Counted from the stretch's first letter, positions 8,610 to 17,290 are shown. The stretch is DNA of 27,083 bases from Methanobacteriota archaeon (GCA_029977605.1 JAPOKN010000010.1:1-27083); one strand, 5' to 3'. A program made the numbers and translations. The notes: generated by a model not told the origin, from the letters alone.

Positions 8610-10967
8610 CTAACTCTTACTCAAAGTGTAGTACAATGTACCGTGCATCATATTATGATACCAACCATTTACCCAGTCTTTGACAATTCTATAACTTGTT
8701 GGCTGATAACACCAAATATGTAATGCTTTTTCATGCTCTAAATCTGCAATGTCATAATACATCTGCTGTCTTTGGAAGGTATCTTGTTCAGCAGCTGCTT
8801 CCATTATCAAATTATCAAGATCATCATATTGAAATCCTAAATAATTGGAAGGGTAATATCCCTCTGCACCGTGTAAGAAAGGATGAGCAAAGTTGTGCGG
8901 ATCTGAATAATCTGCACCCCAACCAAGCATGAAAATTGGAATTTCTCTGGTTTTAAGTTTGTCTAAAAACAATGGCCATTCGAGTCCTTGAATTTCAATA
9001 TTAAAATTAGGGTTTAAACTCTCAATCGAATTTTCAAGCAATAATAATCCTTCAAGCCTTACATCATTACCTAGATTGTAGTAAGCATCAACACTAAATC
9101 CAGTATCCCAAACACCGGCTTCTCTAAAGTGCATTTCTGCCATAGACAAATCATAGCTATATTGCGGACCATTTGGATTATATCCTAACATACCATCAGG
9201 AATTGGACCTCTTGGTTGCTGACCTCTATTATCAATTACATCATTGATAAATGTATCATAATCAAAAGAATAACAGAATCCTTTCCTAATATCCTCATTA
9301 GCAAAAAAATCACTAGAAGGCGCAGAACCCTCATGATTAGCTATATCATGATTGAAAGATATCTGAATCATAGTCATAGATGGAAGATTAGATTTGTAAT
9401 CTATATTATCATAAGTTAGTGCTTCATCAACAAATGTTGGTTGAACATAGACTGAATCTGCATTACCTGATCTTAGTTCTAGTAATCTTGCAGATTGATC
9501 ATTATTCTTTTTGATAACTACAGTCTCAATGAAACCTTTAGCTGTAACACCAAAGGACTGTCTCTCACTGTCAGACCAACCTCTCCAATAATCTGGATAA
9601 TACTGCATTAAAACATACTGCTCTGGAACCCATTTTCCGCCATAATCTTCATTCATCATGTATGGACCTGTACCCATTACTTCCTTTTCAATTGAGGTAC
9701 ATTGCACTCCAGCTGCGGGGAATCCGCAACCTTTGCTAGAAACCCAATCCTTAGAAACAATTGAGCCTGCTGTGTAAGCCATTATTGGCAAAAATCGTGG
9801 CGCTGCTTCCTTTAATTGAAATTGAACAGTATATTGATCAATCTTGGTGATGCTATCTACTATTCCATCACCGTCTTCGTCTGTATCATCAAGTAATTCT
9901 GCGTACATCCAAGAAGGACCAAGACCCATTACCAACAATCTATTAATTGAAAAAACTACATCATCTGCGTCCATTTCTGAACCGTCATGGAATGTGACTC
10001 CTTGCCTAATTTTGAAGGTGTAAGTTAAACCATCTTGTGATATTCCGCCGTTAGATGTGGAAGGTACTTCTGTAGCCAAAACAGGAATCAATTTATCTTC
10101 CTGATCTCTATCATAAAACACTAAGGTTTCATAAGTATTTGATAGAACTCCTCCGCTAGCTGAATCGTAAGCTTCTGCTGGATCTAGTGTTCGTGGATCT
10201 CCTATACTAACTGTTGTGTAAACTTTAGGATCTGGAGACTTTGATTCAGATGATTGCTCAGCAATTACTCTAATAGTCCTGTAAACTGTGTCTGGGATAT
10301 TCTCTTCGCTAGTAACTGTGAGCTTGACTGGATAACTACCGAGTACTGAAAAACTACTGAAACCACCTGCAGAACCAAAGGTATGAGATACCTCTGAACC
10401 TGTACCTGTTTCACCGTCGCCAAAATCCCAAGACCACGAAGTTATTGCTGAATTCGATACAGACCAATCTCCATCATCATCTTGGGACCAAGCCCAAGAA
10501 CCTGCTCCGCTAAAATCGATAGAAGCACCAGGGGAAACAACTGAGGCTTTAACTGAAAGAATTCCGTGCGGAACTCCTGAACCTTCATTGACTTCACCGT
10601 GTAAGACAGTAATGTACGTTAGTCCCTGATCGTTGTTACCAACAGCCCCATCATCATCGGTAACTGATAAGGAAACAATGTAGTCACCAGGGCTCTGGTA
10701 TCTGTGCATTGCCATTTTGGTAGTTGCTGTATTGCCATCTCCAAAATCCCATAAATAAGAAGAAATTGAACCATCTATATCTTCTGATTGTGATGCATCA
10801 AATTGGATTTGGTCATTAAGATTTACAACACGCAGACCAGTTACTACATCGACAACAGCTGTAGGATTGATATTTGTACCTATAGCTTCTTCAGTGTCAA
10901 TACAACCTGAAAACATTAGCAGGCCAACAATGGCCATCGAGCATATTTTTTGTATTTGATTTTTCAT
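8610..10967 (-). CDS. Peptide-binding lipoprotein of the ABC importer with two N-terminal PKD domains
   Basis: This 785-residue extracellular receptor should deliver peptides to the fused permease. A signal peptide ends in the lipobox-like FSGC with Cys22, a likely lipid-anchor site. Two PKD-type beta-sandwich domains follow, at about 35-121 and 135-235, each with the hallmark WDFGDG (73-78 and 180-185). The family-5 solute-binding domain spans about 249-785. It begins at SIGDPRTLDPAEAYDSAS, includes the typical TYTFKIRQGVTFHDG segment, and ends IWCYQPTSYRIVK. Standard members lack the roughly 210-residue PKD part, which may space the receptor from the membrane or bind polymers. The start codon directly abuts the stop codon of the preceding gene, so the two are almost certainly co-translated. 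Confidence 0.94.
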   Translation of the reverse strand: MKNQIQKICSMAIVGLLMFSGCIDTEEAIGTNINPTAVVDVVTGLRVVNLNDQIQFDASQSEDIDGSISSYLWDFGDGNTATTKMAMHRYQSPGDYIVSLSVTDDDGAVGNNDQGLTYITVLHGEVNEGSGVPHGILSVKASVVSPGASIDFSGAGSWAWSQDDDGDWSVSNSAITSWSWDFGDGETGTGSEVSHTFGSAGGFSSFSVLGSYPVKLTVTSEENIPDTVYRTIRVIAEQSSESKSPDPKVYTTVSIGDPRTLDPAEAYDSASGGVLSNTYETLVFYDRDQEDKLIPVLATEVPSTSNGGISQDGLTYTFKIRQGVTFHDGSEMDADDVVFSINRLLVMGLGPSWMYAELLDDTDEDGDGIVDSITKIDQYTVQFQLKEAAPRFLPIMAYTAGSIVSKDWVSSKGCGFPAAGVQCTSIEKEVMGTGPYMMNEDYGGKWVPEQYVLMQYYPDYWRGWSDSERQSFGVTAKGFIETVVIKKNNDQSARLLELRSGNADSVYVQPTFVDEALTYDNIDYKSNLPSMTMIQISFNHDIANHEGSAPSSDFFANEDIRKGFCYSFDYDTFINDVIDNRGQQPRGPIPDGMLGYNPNGPQYSYDLSMAEMHFREAGVWDTGFSVDAYYNLGNDVRLEGLLLLENSIESLNPNFNIEIQGLEWPLFLDKLKTREIPIFMLGWGADYSDPHNFAHPFLHGAEGYYPSNYLGFQYDDLDNLIMEAAAEQDTFQRQQMYYDIADLEHEKALHIWCYQPTSYRIVKDWVNGWYHNMMHGTLYYTLSKS

Positions 10968-11789
10968 TTAGTTCACCGTTATTGTGAATTGAGAACCTGC
11001 ATTACATCCTGCAGGAACTTGAACATTAACTGATCTACCATCAGGTAGACCTACTGTCAAGACTTGACCCGCAACGACGCCCGGAGGAACCGTTATTGTC
11101 ATACTTGTAGGCTCATTAGAAGGAACTGGAGGTACTGCTGCCTGAGGGGCAGAAGCTGGTGGAGCCACTGGATTTAGTGACTGTTGGGCAGGTGGTGCAG
11201 ACATAGGTGGAGCTGCTGCCGAAGGTTGAGCCGGCGCTTGAGCAGGAAAACCCCAATCGTCTTGTGGTTCTTCGTCTTTTCCAATGAAGGATGTATACCC
11301 TCCATAAGCTATTGAACCAATTCCTCCCAATATAAGGAACATGAATATGTATTCATTAATTGTAGAGTAACGTGATGTAATTGTATCAGAAGCTAATCCT
11401 GAGCCACCGTTTTCATATCCTTTTAGAGTATAATCGCCAGTGCCATCCTGAACTACTTCAAATTTAATTATTATACTATTTCCAACACCAAAATCTCCCA
11501 TTATATCTGAGCCAAAACGGAAAGGCGGATCATTCTCAGACTTTCCGATTGTTTCTAACCAAACAAGTGTTTGGCCATTATCAAGCTCCATTCTTGCAAT
11601 ACTATCTGAAATAGTGATTGTATCTCCGATAGAATAGTCAGTGTACTTTTCTTGTCCGGATGAAGTATCAATTTGGTCTACAAAATCTTGCCCTGAGATA
11701 CACATCATCTTCGGAAAAATATAAGTTAAACCAAGAAGTCCAATAACTGCAAATACGACACCTACTGCAATAAATGTATTGACGCGCAC
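10968..11789 (-). CDS. Two-helix membrane protein with Pro/Ala-rich linker and C-terminal VPPGV-type repeat domain (function unknown)
   Basis: This is a 273-residue protein of no family I can name. Membrane helices at about 7-27 and 147-168 flank an external domain of about 120 residues. A Pro/Ala/Gln-rich linker (about 180-226) leads to a small C-terminal module (229-273) built from two related halves, ITVPPGVVAGQVLTV and VQVPAGCNAGSQFTI, joined by LPDGRS. With two helices, the linker and module would be cytoplasmic. From memory, similar VPPGV-PDGR modules occur in proteins of marine protists and related archaea, but that needs a search. The start codon is GTG. It is the first gene of the peptide-import operon and directly abuts the binding-protein gene, so a role in uptake is inferred from context only. 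Confidence 0.8.
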   Translation of the reverse strand: MRVNTFIAVGVVFAVIGLLGLTYIFPKMMCISGQDFVDQIDTSSGQEKYTDYSIGDTITISDSIARMELDNGQTLVWLETIGKSENDPPFRFGSDIMGDFGVGNSIIIKFEVVQDGTGDYTLKGYENGGSGLASDTITSRYSTINEYIFMFLILGGIGSIAYGGYTSFIGKDEEPQDDWGFPAQAPAQPSAAAPPMSAPPAQQSLNPVAPPASAPQAAVPPVPSNEPTSMTITVPPGVVAGQVLTVGLPDGRSVNVQVPAGCNAGSQFTITVN

Positions 11790-11800
11790 ACTACAACACT

Positions 11801-11828
11801 TTACCTGTTAGATTTAAGGCTTACCTGT
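11801..11828 (-). promoter_or_regulatory. Promoter of the peptide-uptake operon: TATA-like box between two TTACCTGT direct repeats
   Basis: In the 42-bp gap before the operon, TTACCTGT occurs at 11801-11808 and again at 11821-11828, exactly 20 bp apart. Between them lies a TATA-like stretch (minus strand CTTAAATC, about 11812-11818), about 24 nt upstream of the GTG at 11789. Repeats two helical turns apart bracketing a TATA box are laid out like an operator for a dimeric regulator. No regulator is assigned. Confidence 0.45.
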
Positions 11829-11831
11829 AAT

Positions 11832-13871
11832 CTAATTGTTGAATAATTTATTCCTGTAGGCTGTAACAACTGCCACACCCACAACTAATATGCCGAGTAC
11901 TACTGATATAGCCATGAAATTATCTGAAGAGCTTTCTGATTCGCCATAAGCATAGAAACTCGAATGTGTGGACAATGAATAAGATCCTGAATCTCCTACA
12001 GATCTTACTAATATGGTGTGATCTCCAGTAAATGATATATCTTTAGCATCAAGAGTAATTTTCCAATTAACGTATATTGATTCGTTACTGCTAACTTCAT
12101 ATGATGCTTCTTTCCATGAACTGCCGTCAAGACTGTATTCTACCTTTGATAATTCTAACCCGCGTCCCCAAGCAATGCCTGTAAACTCATTAATGTTATT
12201 TCCAGATTGCCATCCTAGCTGACTGCCTGTGATATGTGCTTGCAAATCAACATTAATATTTTCCAAGTCTGTATTTATTAAAGAAGACTGAACTGCCTCA
12301 TAAGCATCTGCCATACCCCAACCGAAATGTCGATTCCAGTATGGATCTAATTCAGGATAAGTAGCCCAAGGACCTTCTTCAACGCCTTCTCCATCTGCTG
12401 AGGTAAGCGTCTCTTTTCTTTCGGCTGTTAATCGTAAAATTTCTCTAATTTCAAGAGGATCCAATTCAGGATTTGCTTCTATCATCAAAGCAATTACACC
12501 CGAAACTGCAGGTGTTGCATATGAGGTTCCACTTCCTCTTCCACTGTAACCGTTATCTGCAGCATCTTGGCCTGGAATTCTATTGTAACAGCTACTGCTG
12601 GCATAACATGCTTCAGCCTGAATGATATTGGTACCTGGAGCTGAGATATCTGGTTTCATTTCGTTATATGGATTTCCATCATTGTTATCTCGACGAGGAC
12701 CTCTGCTCGAGTATGAAGCAATGCCGTCATCTTCTCTATCTACAGTATTTTTATCATCCAAAGCTCCAACTGTTATCGAAAGACTAGAGGAGCCCATACC
12801 TGAAAGTCCATCATTGTCTGAACCTGAATTGCCCGCTGCAACAGAAACCACTACACCAGCTAATGTAGCTTCATCCAAAACTTGTGAAAACATATCTGAG
12901 CCGTCAGAACCTCCGCTCTCGTGTGAAGTAATTCCCCAAGATAATGATATTATATCAATCCCAAAACTTTCATTTTCAACACCAGCCCAAGCTGTATCTT
13001 TGTTGTCTATAACCCAGTTTAGACCATCCATCGCAGACTCGTAAAATTCTTGCTCCAGGATATAATTTTCAAAAGGACCAGCTCCAACAGCAGTGCCAAT
13101 TCTAACGTCAACTAAATCTGCATCAGGTGCTGAACCCGTAAAATTTGAGGATTGACCGTTTGGTAATATTCCATTACTTGCTGCCATACCTGCGCATGCA
13201 GTTCCATGCTGATTTTGATCGTCTGGATCAAACGAACCATCGTCCTCTTGAAGAGAGGCTACACACAAGGCATCGTCAGAACACACTGCGTCGTATCCTG
13301 CAATATTTTTACCATCTAAACCCGGATGCTCGTTATCAATTCCTGTATCAACCACGGCTATGTTCACTCCTTTACCAGTAAATCCTAAATCCCAAGCTCC
13401 AACAGGATAAACTGAAGAATTACTAGCTTTAATTGCTGGAGTTTGAACATCACCATAGAATACAACTTTGTTGTAGGGCTCTACCATAAGAACTCCAGGA
13501 AAATTACTTATTGTTTCGAATAATTCAGCGCTAACTGTACCTAATAAAAGTCCGTTTACTAAATCTACATTGACTTTAACGGTTATACCTATATCTTCCA
13601 GTAAACTTAAGTCCTCCTCTGTCGGTTGATGATTGTACAATACACCGATAGGGTATTCATCATCAATATTTTCCAACCAATCTACAATCTTATTTCGATT
13701 TAAATCTCTTGATGTACTTTCCCACCATAAACTTTCTTCCCAATAATCTACCTTTACATTTGGGATTTCTAATAATTCGGTTTTAATTTCATCTGGATTA
13801 GATATGCCCGAAGCAGGCAATGAGATAAAAACCAACATTGCGGCTACCATTAGAATATTTATTCTTTCCAC
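11832..13871 (-). CDS. Second secreted subtilisin-family (S8) serine protease with C-terminal membrane anchor
   Basis: This 679-residue exported protease has a signal peptide at about 1-22, a propeptide-like region at about 40-140 (FPGVLMVEPYNKV at its end) and an S8 catalytic domain at about 150-500. The catalytic residues are Asp175 (VVDTGID), His222 (QNQHGTACAG), oxyanion Asn348 (AAGNSG) and Ser450 (GSGTSYATP). A beta-sandwich region follows (about 540-640), then a membrane helix at about 652-671 and a short positively charged tail. Its N-terminal layout matches the other S8 protease here (WW, Ser/Thr, an acidic D-x-N-x-N loop, then a short pro-domain), so the two look like paralogues. The chosen start is GTG at 13871 because a TATA-like box lies 25 nt upstream. 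An in-frame ATG at residue 8 is possible but would shorten the signal peptide. Confidence 0.92.
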   Translation of the reverse strand: MERINILMVAAMLVFISLPASGISNPDEIKTELLEIPNVKVDYWEESLWWESTSRDLNRNKIVDWLENIDDEYPIGVLYNHQPTEEDLSLLEDIGITVKVNVDLVNGLLLGTVSAELFETISNFPGVLMVEPYNKVVFYGDVQTPAIKASNSSVYPVGAWDLGFTGKGVNIAVVDTGIDNEHPGLDGKNIAGYDAVCSDDALCVASLQEDDGSFDPDDQNQHGTACAGMAASNGILPNGQSSNFTGSAPDADLVDVRIGTAVGAGPFENYILEQEFYESAMDGLNWVIDNKDTAWAGVENESFGIDIISLSWGITSHESGGSDGSDMFSQVLDEATLAGVVVSVAAGNSGSDNDGLSGMGSSSLSITVGALDDKNTVDREDDGIASYSSRGPRRDNNDGNPYNEMKPDISAPGTNIIQAEACYASSSCYNRIPGQDAADNGYSGRGSGTSYATPAVSGVIALMIEANPELDPLEIREILRLTAERKETLTSADGEGVEEGPWATYPELDPYWNRHFGWGMADAYEAVQSSLINTDLENINVDLQAHITGSQLGWQSGNNINEFTGIAWGRGLELSKVEYSLDGSSWKEASYEVSSNESIYVNWKITLDAKDISFTGDHTILVRSVGDSGSYSLSTHSSFYAYGESESSSDNFMAISVVLGILVVGVAVVTAYRNKLFNN

Positions 13872-13892
13872 AATATCCTAGCTAGAGTATCA

Positions 13893-13900
13893 GATAAAAG
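13893..13900 (-). promoter_or_regulatory. TATA-like box for the second S8 protease gene
   Basis: TTTTATCT on the minus strand is centred about 25 nt upstream of the GTG start at 13871. This supports that start and a leaderless transcript. Confidence 0.5.
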
Positions 13901-13923
13901 TATTAGTGCCTTTCTAAAGATGG

Positions 13924-14199
13924 CTATACTCTTTTAGAGCAATAAGGACACATTGTCCATTTTAGGTCAACTGCTTTACCGCAACTAGAACAGGTTTTCA
14001 TCTCACGCTGTTTCTTTTCTGGTGCATCTGACCATAGATCGTTAGGAGGTGGTGGGGGCAACGGTTCAGGCCAGATTACGGAAATTCCTAAGCATAGTAA
14101 AAATAATACTCCAGAGAGAATTTGCAAAGCTAAATCTTCTGCATAATACAGATTTAAAGCCCCTAGTAATGAAGCTAAGAAAAATGTTTGTCTCAACAT
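13924..14199 (-). CDS. Small membrane protein with C-terminal zinc ribbon
   Basis: This 91-residue protein has two hydrophobic segments (about 4-18 and 24-43), a run of prolines (LPPPPP), and a C-terminal zinc ribbon with Cys70-x2-Cys73 and Cys84-x2-Cys87. The ribbon resembles the short double-CxxC knuckles found at the ends of many archaeal membrane proteins, where they probably mediate protein contacts. It begins one base after the stop of the acyl-CoA synthetase gene, so the two are translationally linked. A specific function cannot be assigned. Confidence 0.8.
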   Translation of the reverse strand: MLRQTFFLASLLGALNLYYAEDLALQILSGVLFLLCLGISVIWPEPLPPPPPNDLWSDAPEKKQREMKTCSSCGKAVDLKWTMCPYCSKRV

Positions 14200-14200
14200 T

Positions 14201-15991
14201 TTAGTCTGTATACATTGAATTTATTTCTTTAGACCAATTTTCATTAATTTGTTTTCGGCGAATCTTAAGTGTTGGTGTTAATTCACCTTCATCAACATTT
14301 AAATCTCTAGGCAATATTGTAAACTTCTTAACTTGCTCAGGATTATTGAATTTCTTATTTAATTCCTGAACTTGAGCGTCAATCTCTGCATGTATTTCCG
14401 GATTTTCGGTATAATCTGATAATTTAGCACCTAACGATTCTAATTTGGCAATCTGCTCATTAGGGTCTTTTGGTACCTCGGTTGCACCATCTAATCCGTG
14501 CTTGTCTCTGAGAATTGCTCCAACATCCAGCGTAAAAAGAGCAGTACAATAATTGCGGTTGTCCCCAACTAACATACACTGGGACAATAATGGAATTGAT
14601 TTCATTGTTTCCTCAATTACTAAAGGTGCAATGTTCTTTCCAGCAGAATTAACGTAAATTTCTTTTATTCTTCCAGTAACGTAAACAAAACCGTTTGAAT
14701 CTTTCTTACCTAAATCTCCAGATTTCAACCAATCTCCATCCATTGTTTCAGCCGTAGCTTCTGGATTTTTGTAATAGCCTTTCATCACATGACGACCTTT
14801 GAATTGAATTTCTCCTTCTCCTTTATCATTAGGGTTGTGAATTCTTATTTCTCCTGCAAAAGTTTTACCGACTGACCCAATTGTGTTAGCTCCCTTGTGG
14901 CCTAAAGTAGCTCCGGCTGAGGTTTCGGTCATTCCATAACCTTCGAACAGCGGAATATCCAACTTGTGGAATAATGTAAGGATGTCTGGATTAATTGGAG
15001 CTGCACCTGTTATCGCAAAAACACAATTTGACATTCCGATTTTTTTCTTTGCCGCTTTCTTAATTATTCCTCCTAAAAGTGGAATTCCTAATAATTTAAC
15101 TTTGCTACCAAGACCTGCAACTAAATTAGAATATACTTTCTCATAAATCCTCGGTACACCTATGAATATGTGCGGTTGAACATCCTTACAATAGTCAATT
15201 GCATGCAGAGGATTATCAACAACATGCATATGCATTGATTTGCGAATCCAAGCGTGGTTATCCACTAGCTGACCAAAAACATGCGCACATGGCAACCAAG
15301 AAACGTAACTGTAACCATTCTTGATCTCTACAATTTGCAAAACCTTAGCTATTTCGTATTCAAAATTATCATAAGTTAATTCCACACCTTTAGGATTACC
15401 TGTTGTTCCTGATGTATAAATCAAAGTAGCAGTATCTTCTGGTTTTATTGATTTAATAGAATCATGAATCTTAGAATCCCGAACATCTTTTCCTTTTTTA
15501 ATAAAATCAGACCAACTTATGGCCTTATCATGTGAAGGCATGTCTACTCCATCCATAACAATTACTTTTTCAACTTTATCAAGCTTATCTATTATTTTGT
15601 GAAGCCTGTAAGAGCACATTTTCTCAGTATCTCCACCATCCATAGGATTGTGACCGACAAAAACAAATTTAGAATCAGAATTACCGACTACCCATTCAAC
15701 TTCTTCAGGCGAACAAGTATGATAAACGCCTACACCGGCTCCGTTACAAAAATTAGCTGCGGCGTAAGCAAGATACCACTCTTTACGATTGAATGAATAT
15801 ATACTTAATTTATCGCCTTTTTGAAAGCCTAAAGCAGTTAGTGACTTTGCAACATCCATCGTTTCTCCTGAGAATTCCGCCCAAGTAGTTGTATCCCAAT
15901 TACCTGATTTATCTTTTGATGATAATGCAGGCATGTCTGCATATTTAGTTGCATTTTCTAGTAAAATATCTGATGTTGTGAGAGCCGTCAT
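14201..15991 (-). CDS. Long-chain acyl-CoA synthetase (AMP-forming)
   Basis: This 596-residue ANL-superfamily enzyme activates fatty acids with ATP and CoA, via an acyl-adenylate, to give acyl-CoA. The phosphate loop YTSGTTGNPKG is at about 192-202, the adenine/acyl motif GYGMTETSAG at about 351-360, and SGDLG with the GRIKE hinge at about 425-444. The C-terminal lid has the lysine-containing PTLKIRRK stretch. Its layout resembles bacterial FadD15-type synthetases, including the WLPCAHVFGQ motif. I chose ATG 15991, since a TATA-like box lies about 25 nt upstream. An in-frame TTG at 16000 would add three residues. It forms a transcription unit with the small zinc-ribbon gene. Confidence 0.93.
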   Translation of the reverse strand: MTALTTSDILLENATKYADMPALSSKDKSGNWDTTTWAEFSGETMDVAKSLTALGFQKGDKLSIYSFNRKEWYLAYAAANFCNGAGVGVYHTCSPEEVEWVVGNSDSKFVFVGHNPMDGGDTEKMCSYRLHKIIDKLDKVEKVIVMDGVDMPSHDKAISWSDFIKKGKDVRDSKIHDSIKSIKPEDTATLIYTSGTTGNPKGVELTYDNFEYEIAKVLQIVEIKNGYSYVSWLPCAHVFGQLVDNHAWIRKSMHMHVVDNPLHAIDYCKDVQPHIFIGVPRIYEKVYSNLVAGLGSKVKLLGIPLLGGIIKKAAKKKIGMSNCVFAITGAAPINPDILTLFHKLDIPLFEGYGMTETSAGATLGHKGANTIGSVGKTFAGEIRIHNPNDKGEGEIQFKGRHVMKGYYKNPEATAETMDGDWLKSGDLGKKDSNGFVYVTGRIKEIYVNSAGKNIAPLVIEETMKSIPLLSQCMLVGDNRNYCTALFTLDVGAILRDKHGLDGATEVPKDPNEQIAKLESLGAKLSDYTENPEIHAEIDAQVQELNKKFNNPEQVKKFTILPRDLNVDEGELTPTLKIRRKQINENWSKEINSMYTD

Positions 15992-16008
15992 ATTATGCAA
16001 ATATCATC

Positions 16009-16039
16009 ATATTATATTAAGTTAATTATATTATATTAA
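16009..16039 (-). promoter_or_regulatory. Promoter with a duplicated 12-bp TATA-like element upstream of the acyl-CoA synthetase
   Basis: The 12-bp sequence ATATTATATTAA occurs at 16009-16020 and again at 16028-16039. The nearer copy is about 25 nt upstream of the ATG at 15991 and is the probable TATA box. The farther copy overlaps the stop codon of the beta-propeller gene. The duplication could give a second start site or simply reflect AT-rich slippage. Confidence 0.5.
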
Positions 16040-17262
16040 AGACGCAACAATTTGGACTTAGCCATTATAAATTCTTCTTCAGAAAGAATTCCCTTTTCAC
16101 GCATCTCAGCTAGTTGAACTAATTTCGACATCATTTCATCTTCGGTATTATCTTGGGAAGTGTCAGACGATTCTTCATATTCATTTCTCTCAAGTCTCCT
16201 TTCACTTGGAGATTCAGTACTTTCGATTACTCTGGCCTCTCTTGCAAGATTTCGCGCTTTCTGAATATTAGTTAAAAATTGCAAATAATTAGCATCTGAA
16301 AAATTTTTAGAAGCTAAATCAAACATTTTCTTAGCTGCTGTGGTATCTAGATTTTCATCTGCAGCTTTGACTATGCCTTTCTTACAACCTGATAATAGTC
16401 TCTTGAGATATGGCTCTAAACTATAATTGAAAACGCCTCCTTTATTTCCAAGAACAACGTTACCTCCGCCGCTTGCCATAACTCCTATTCTTGAGGTCTC
16501 ATTACCAAAACCCCAAACTTTCCTCCCAGATTTATTATATAAATTTACTTTATTTGATGACTCGCCCACAGATACAAAATCTGCAGTTTGGGCCATATCA
16601 ATCCACAAAGGTTGTGAATCAAAAGTGTTCTCCCAAAGAACTCTTGAGTTCTTAACACAAAATGAAAATTTGCGATCACTAGTAAGATAACCCAAATAAT
16701 CTCCGTTTGCGCTGATACATGTCTTAAGAACTTCAGAACCAGTTTCCTTTGACCACAAAACCTTTCCTTTTACGTCATATAGATACAAATGGGAATAATC
16801 AGTTCCGGCTACAATGAATTCTCCATCAGAAGTTATATCTACTGAATTAACAGAAAAATCAGAATTACTAAGATGTACTTCCCACAACTTTTTGCCCTTG
16901 CCATCATAAAGCATGAGTTTACCTTCATCTGTCCCTACGGCAATCAAATTTCCTCTGGAATTGATACTTGTAGCTAAAACAGAACTTTCTAGTTCCCTGT
17001 GCCACAAAGATTCGCCTTTCAGATTAACCAAGTAAAGTACTTTTTGCGAGCTACCCACTGCTATCTTTCCACTACGCGTAGAAACTGAAACATCATTTAT
17101 CCTGCGGATTTTTTTATTGAACCATAATAACCTTCCACGTGAATTTAAGAAAATAAGACCATTTCTAGTTCCTATTGCAGTATGCTTTCCATCTAAAGCC
17201 ACTGACAAAGCCGATGGGGAAATATTTTCCCGAAATGACCAAGTTGCAGGAGCTGGGCGCAT
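16036..17262 (-). CDS. Cytoplasmic beta-propeller protein with C-terminal SHOCT motif
   Basis: This 408-residue protein has no signal peptide. Residues about 8-285 form roughly seven PQQ/WD40-like blades. Each carries a pattern close to xxIAVGTxxGxLxLYxxxGKxLW, for example LIAVGTDEGKLMLYDGKGKKLW and FIVAGTDYSHLYLYDVKGKVLW. A helical, charged region (about 286-370) follows. The protein ends in a SHOCT-type helical hairpin (about 375-408: LAEMREKGILSEEEFIMAKSKLL), a small motif found at the ends of many prokaryotic proteins and thought to mediate oligomerisation. Propellers of this kind are usually interaction scaffolds. No catalytic residues are evident. It is a stand-alone gene between arginine decarboxylase and the acyl-CoA synthetase. 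Confidence 0.82.
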   Translation of the reverse strand: MRPAPATWSFRENISPSALSVALDGKHTAIGTRNGLIFLNSRGRLLWFNKKIRRINDVSVSTRSGKIAVGSSQKVLYLVNLKGESLWHRELESSVLATSINSRGNLIAVGTDEGKLMLYDGKGKKLWEVHLSNSDFSVNSVDITSDGEFIVAGTDYSHLYLYDVKGKVLWSKETGSEVLKTCISANGDYLGYLTSDRKFSFCVKNSRVLWENTFDSQPLWIDMAQTADFVSVGESSNKVNLYNKSGRKVWGFGNETSRIGVMASGGGNVVLGNKGGVFNYSLEPYLKRLLSGCKKGIVKAADENLDTTAAKKMFDLASKNFSDANYLQFLTNIQKARNLAREARVIESTESPSERRLERNEYEESSDTSQDNTEDEMMSKLVQLAEMREKGILSEEEFIMAKSKLLRL

Positions 17263-17290
17263 GTTCTACGAGATACTAAACTCTAAGAGC

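Noticed and set aside
12622..13044. 140-codon plus-strand frame opposite the second S8 protease
   Set aside because: It is antisense to the catalytic domain, with no family resemblance. It is a shadow of a conserved coding region.
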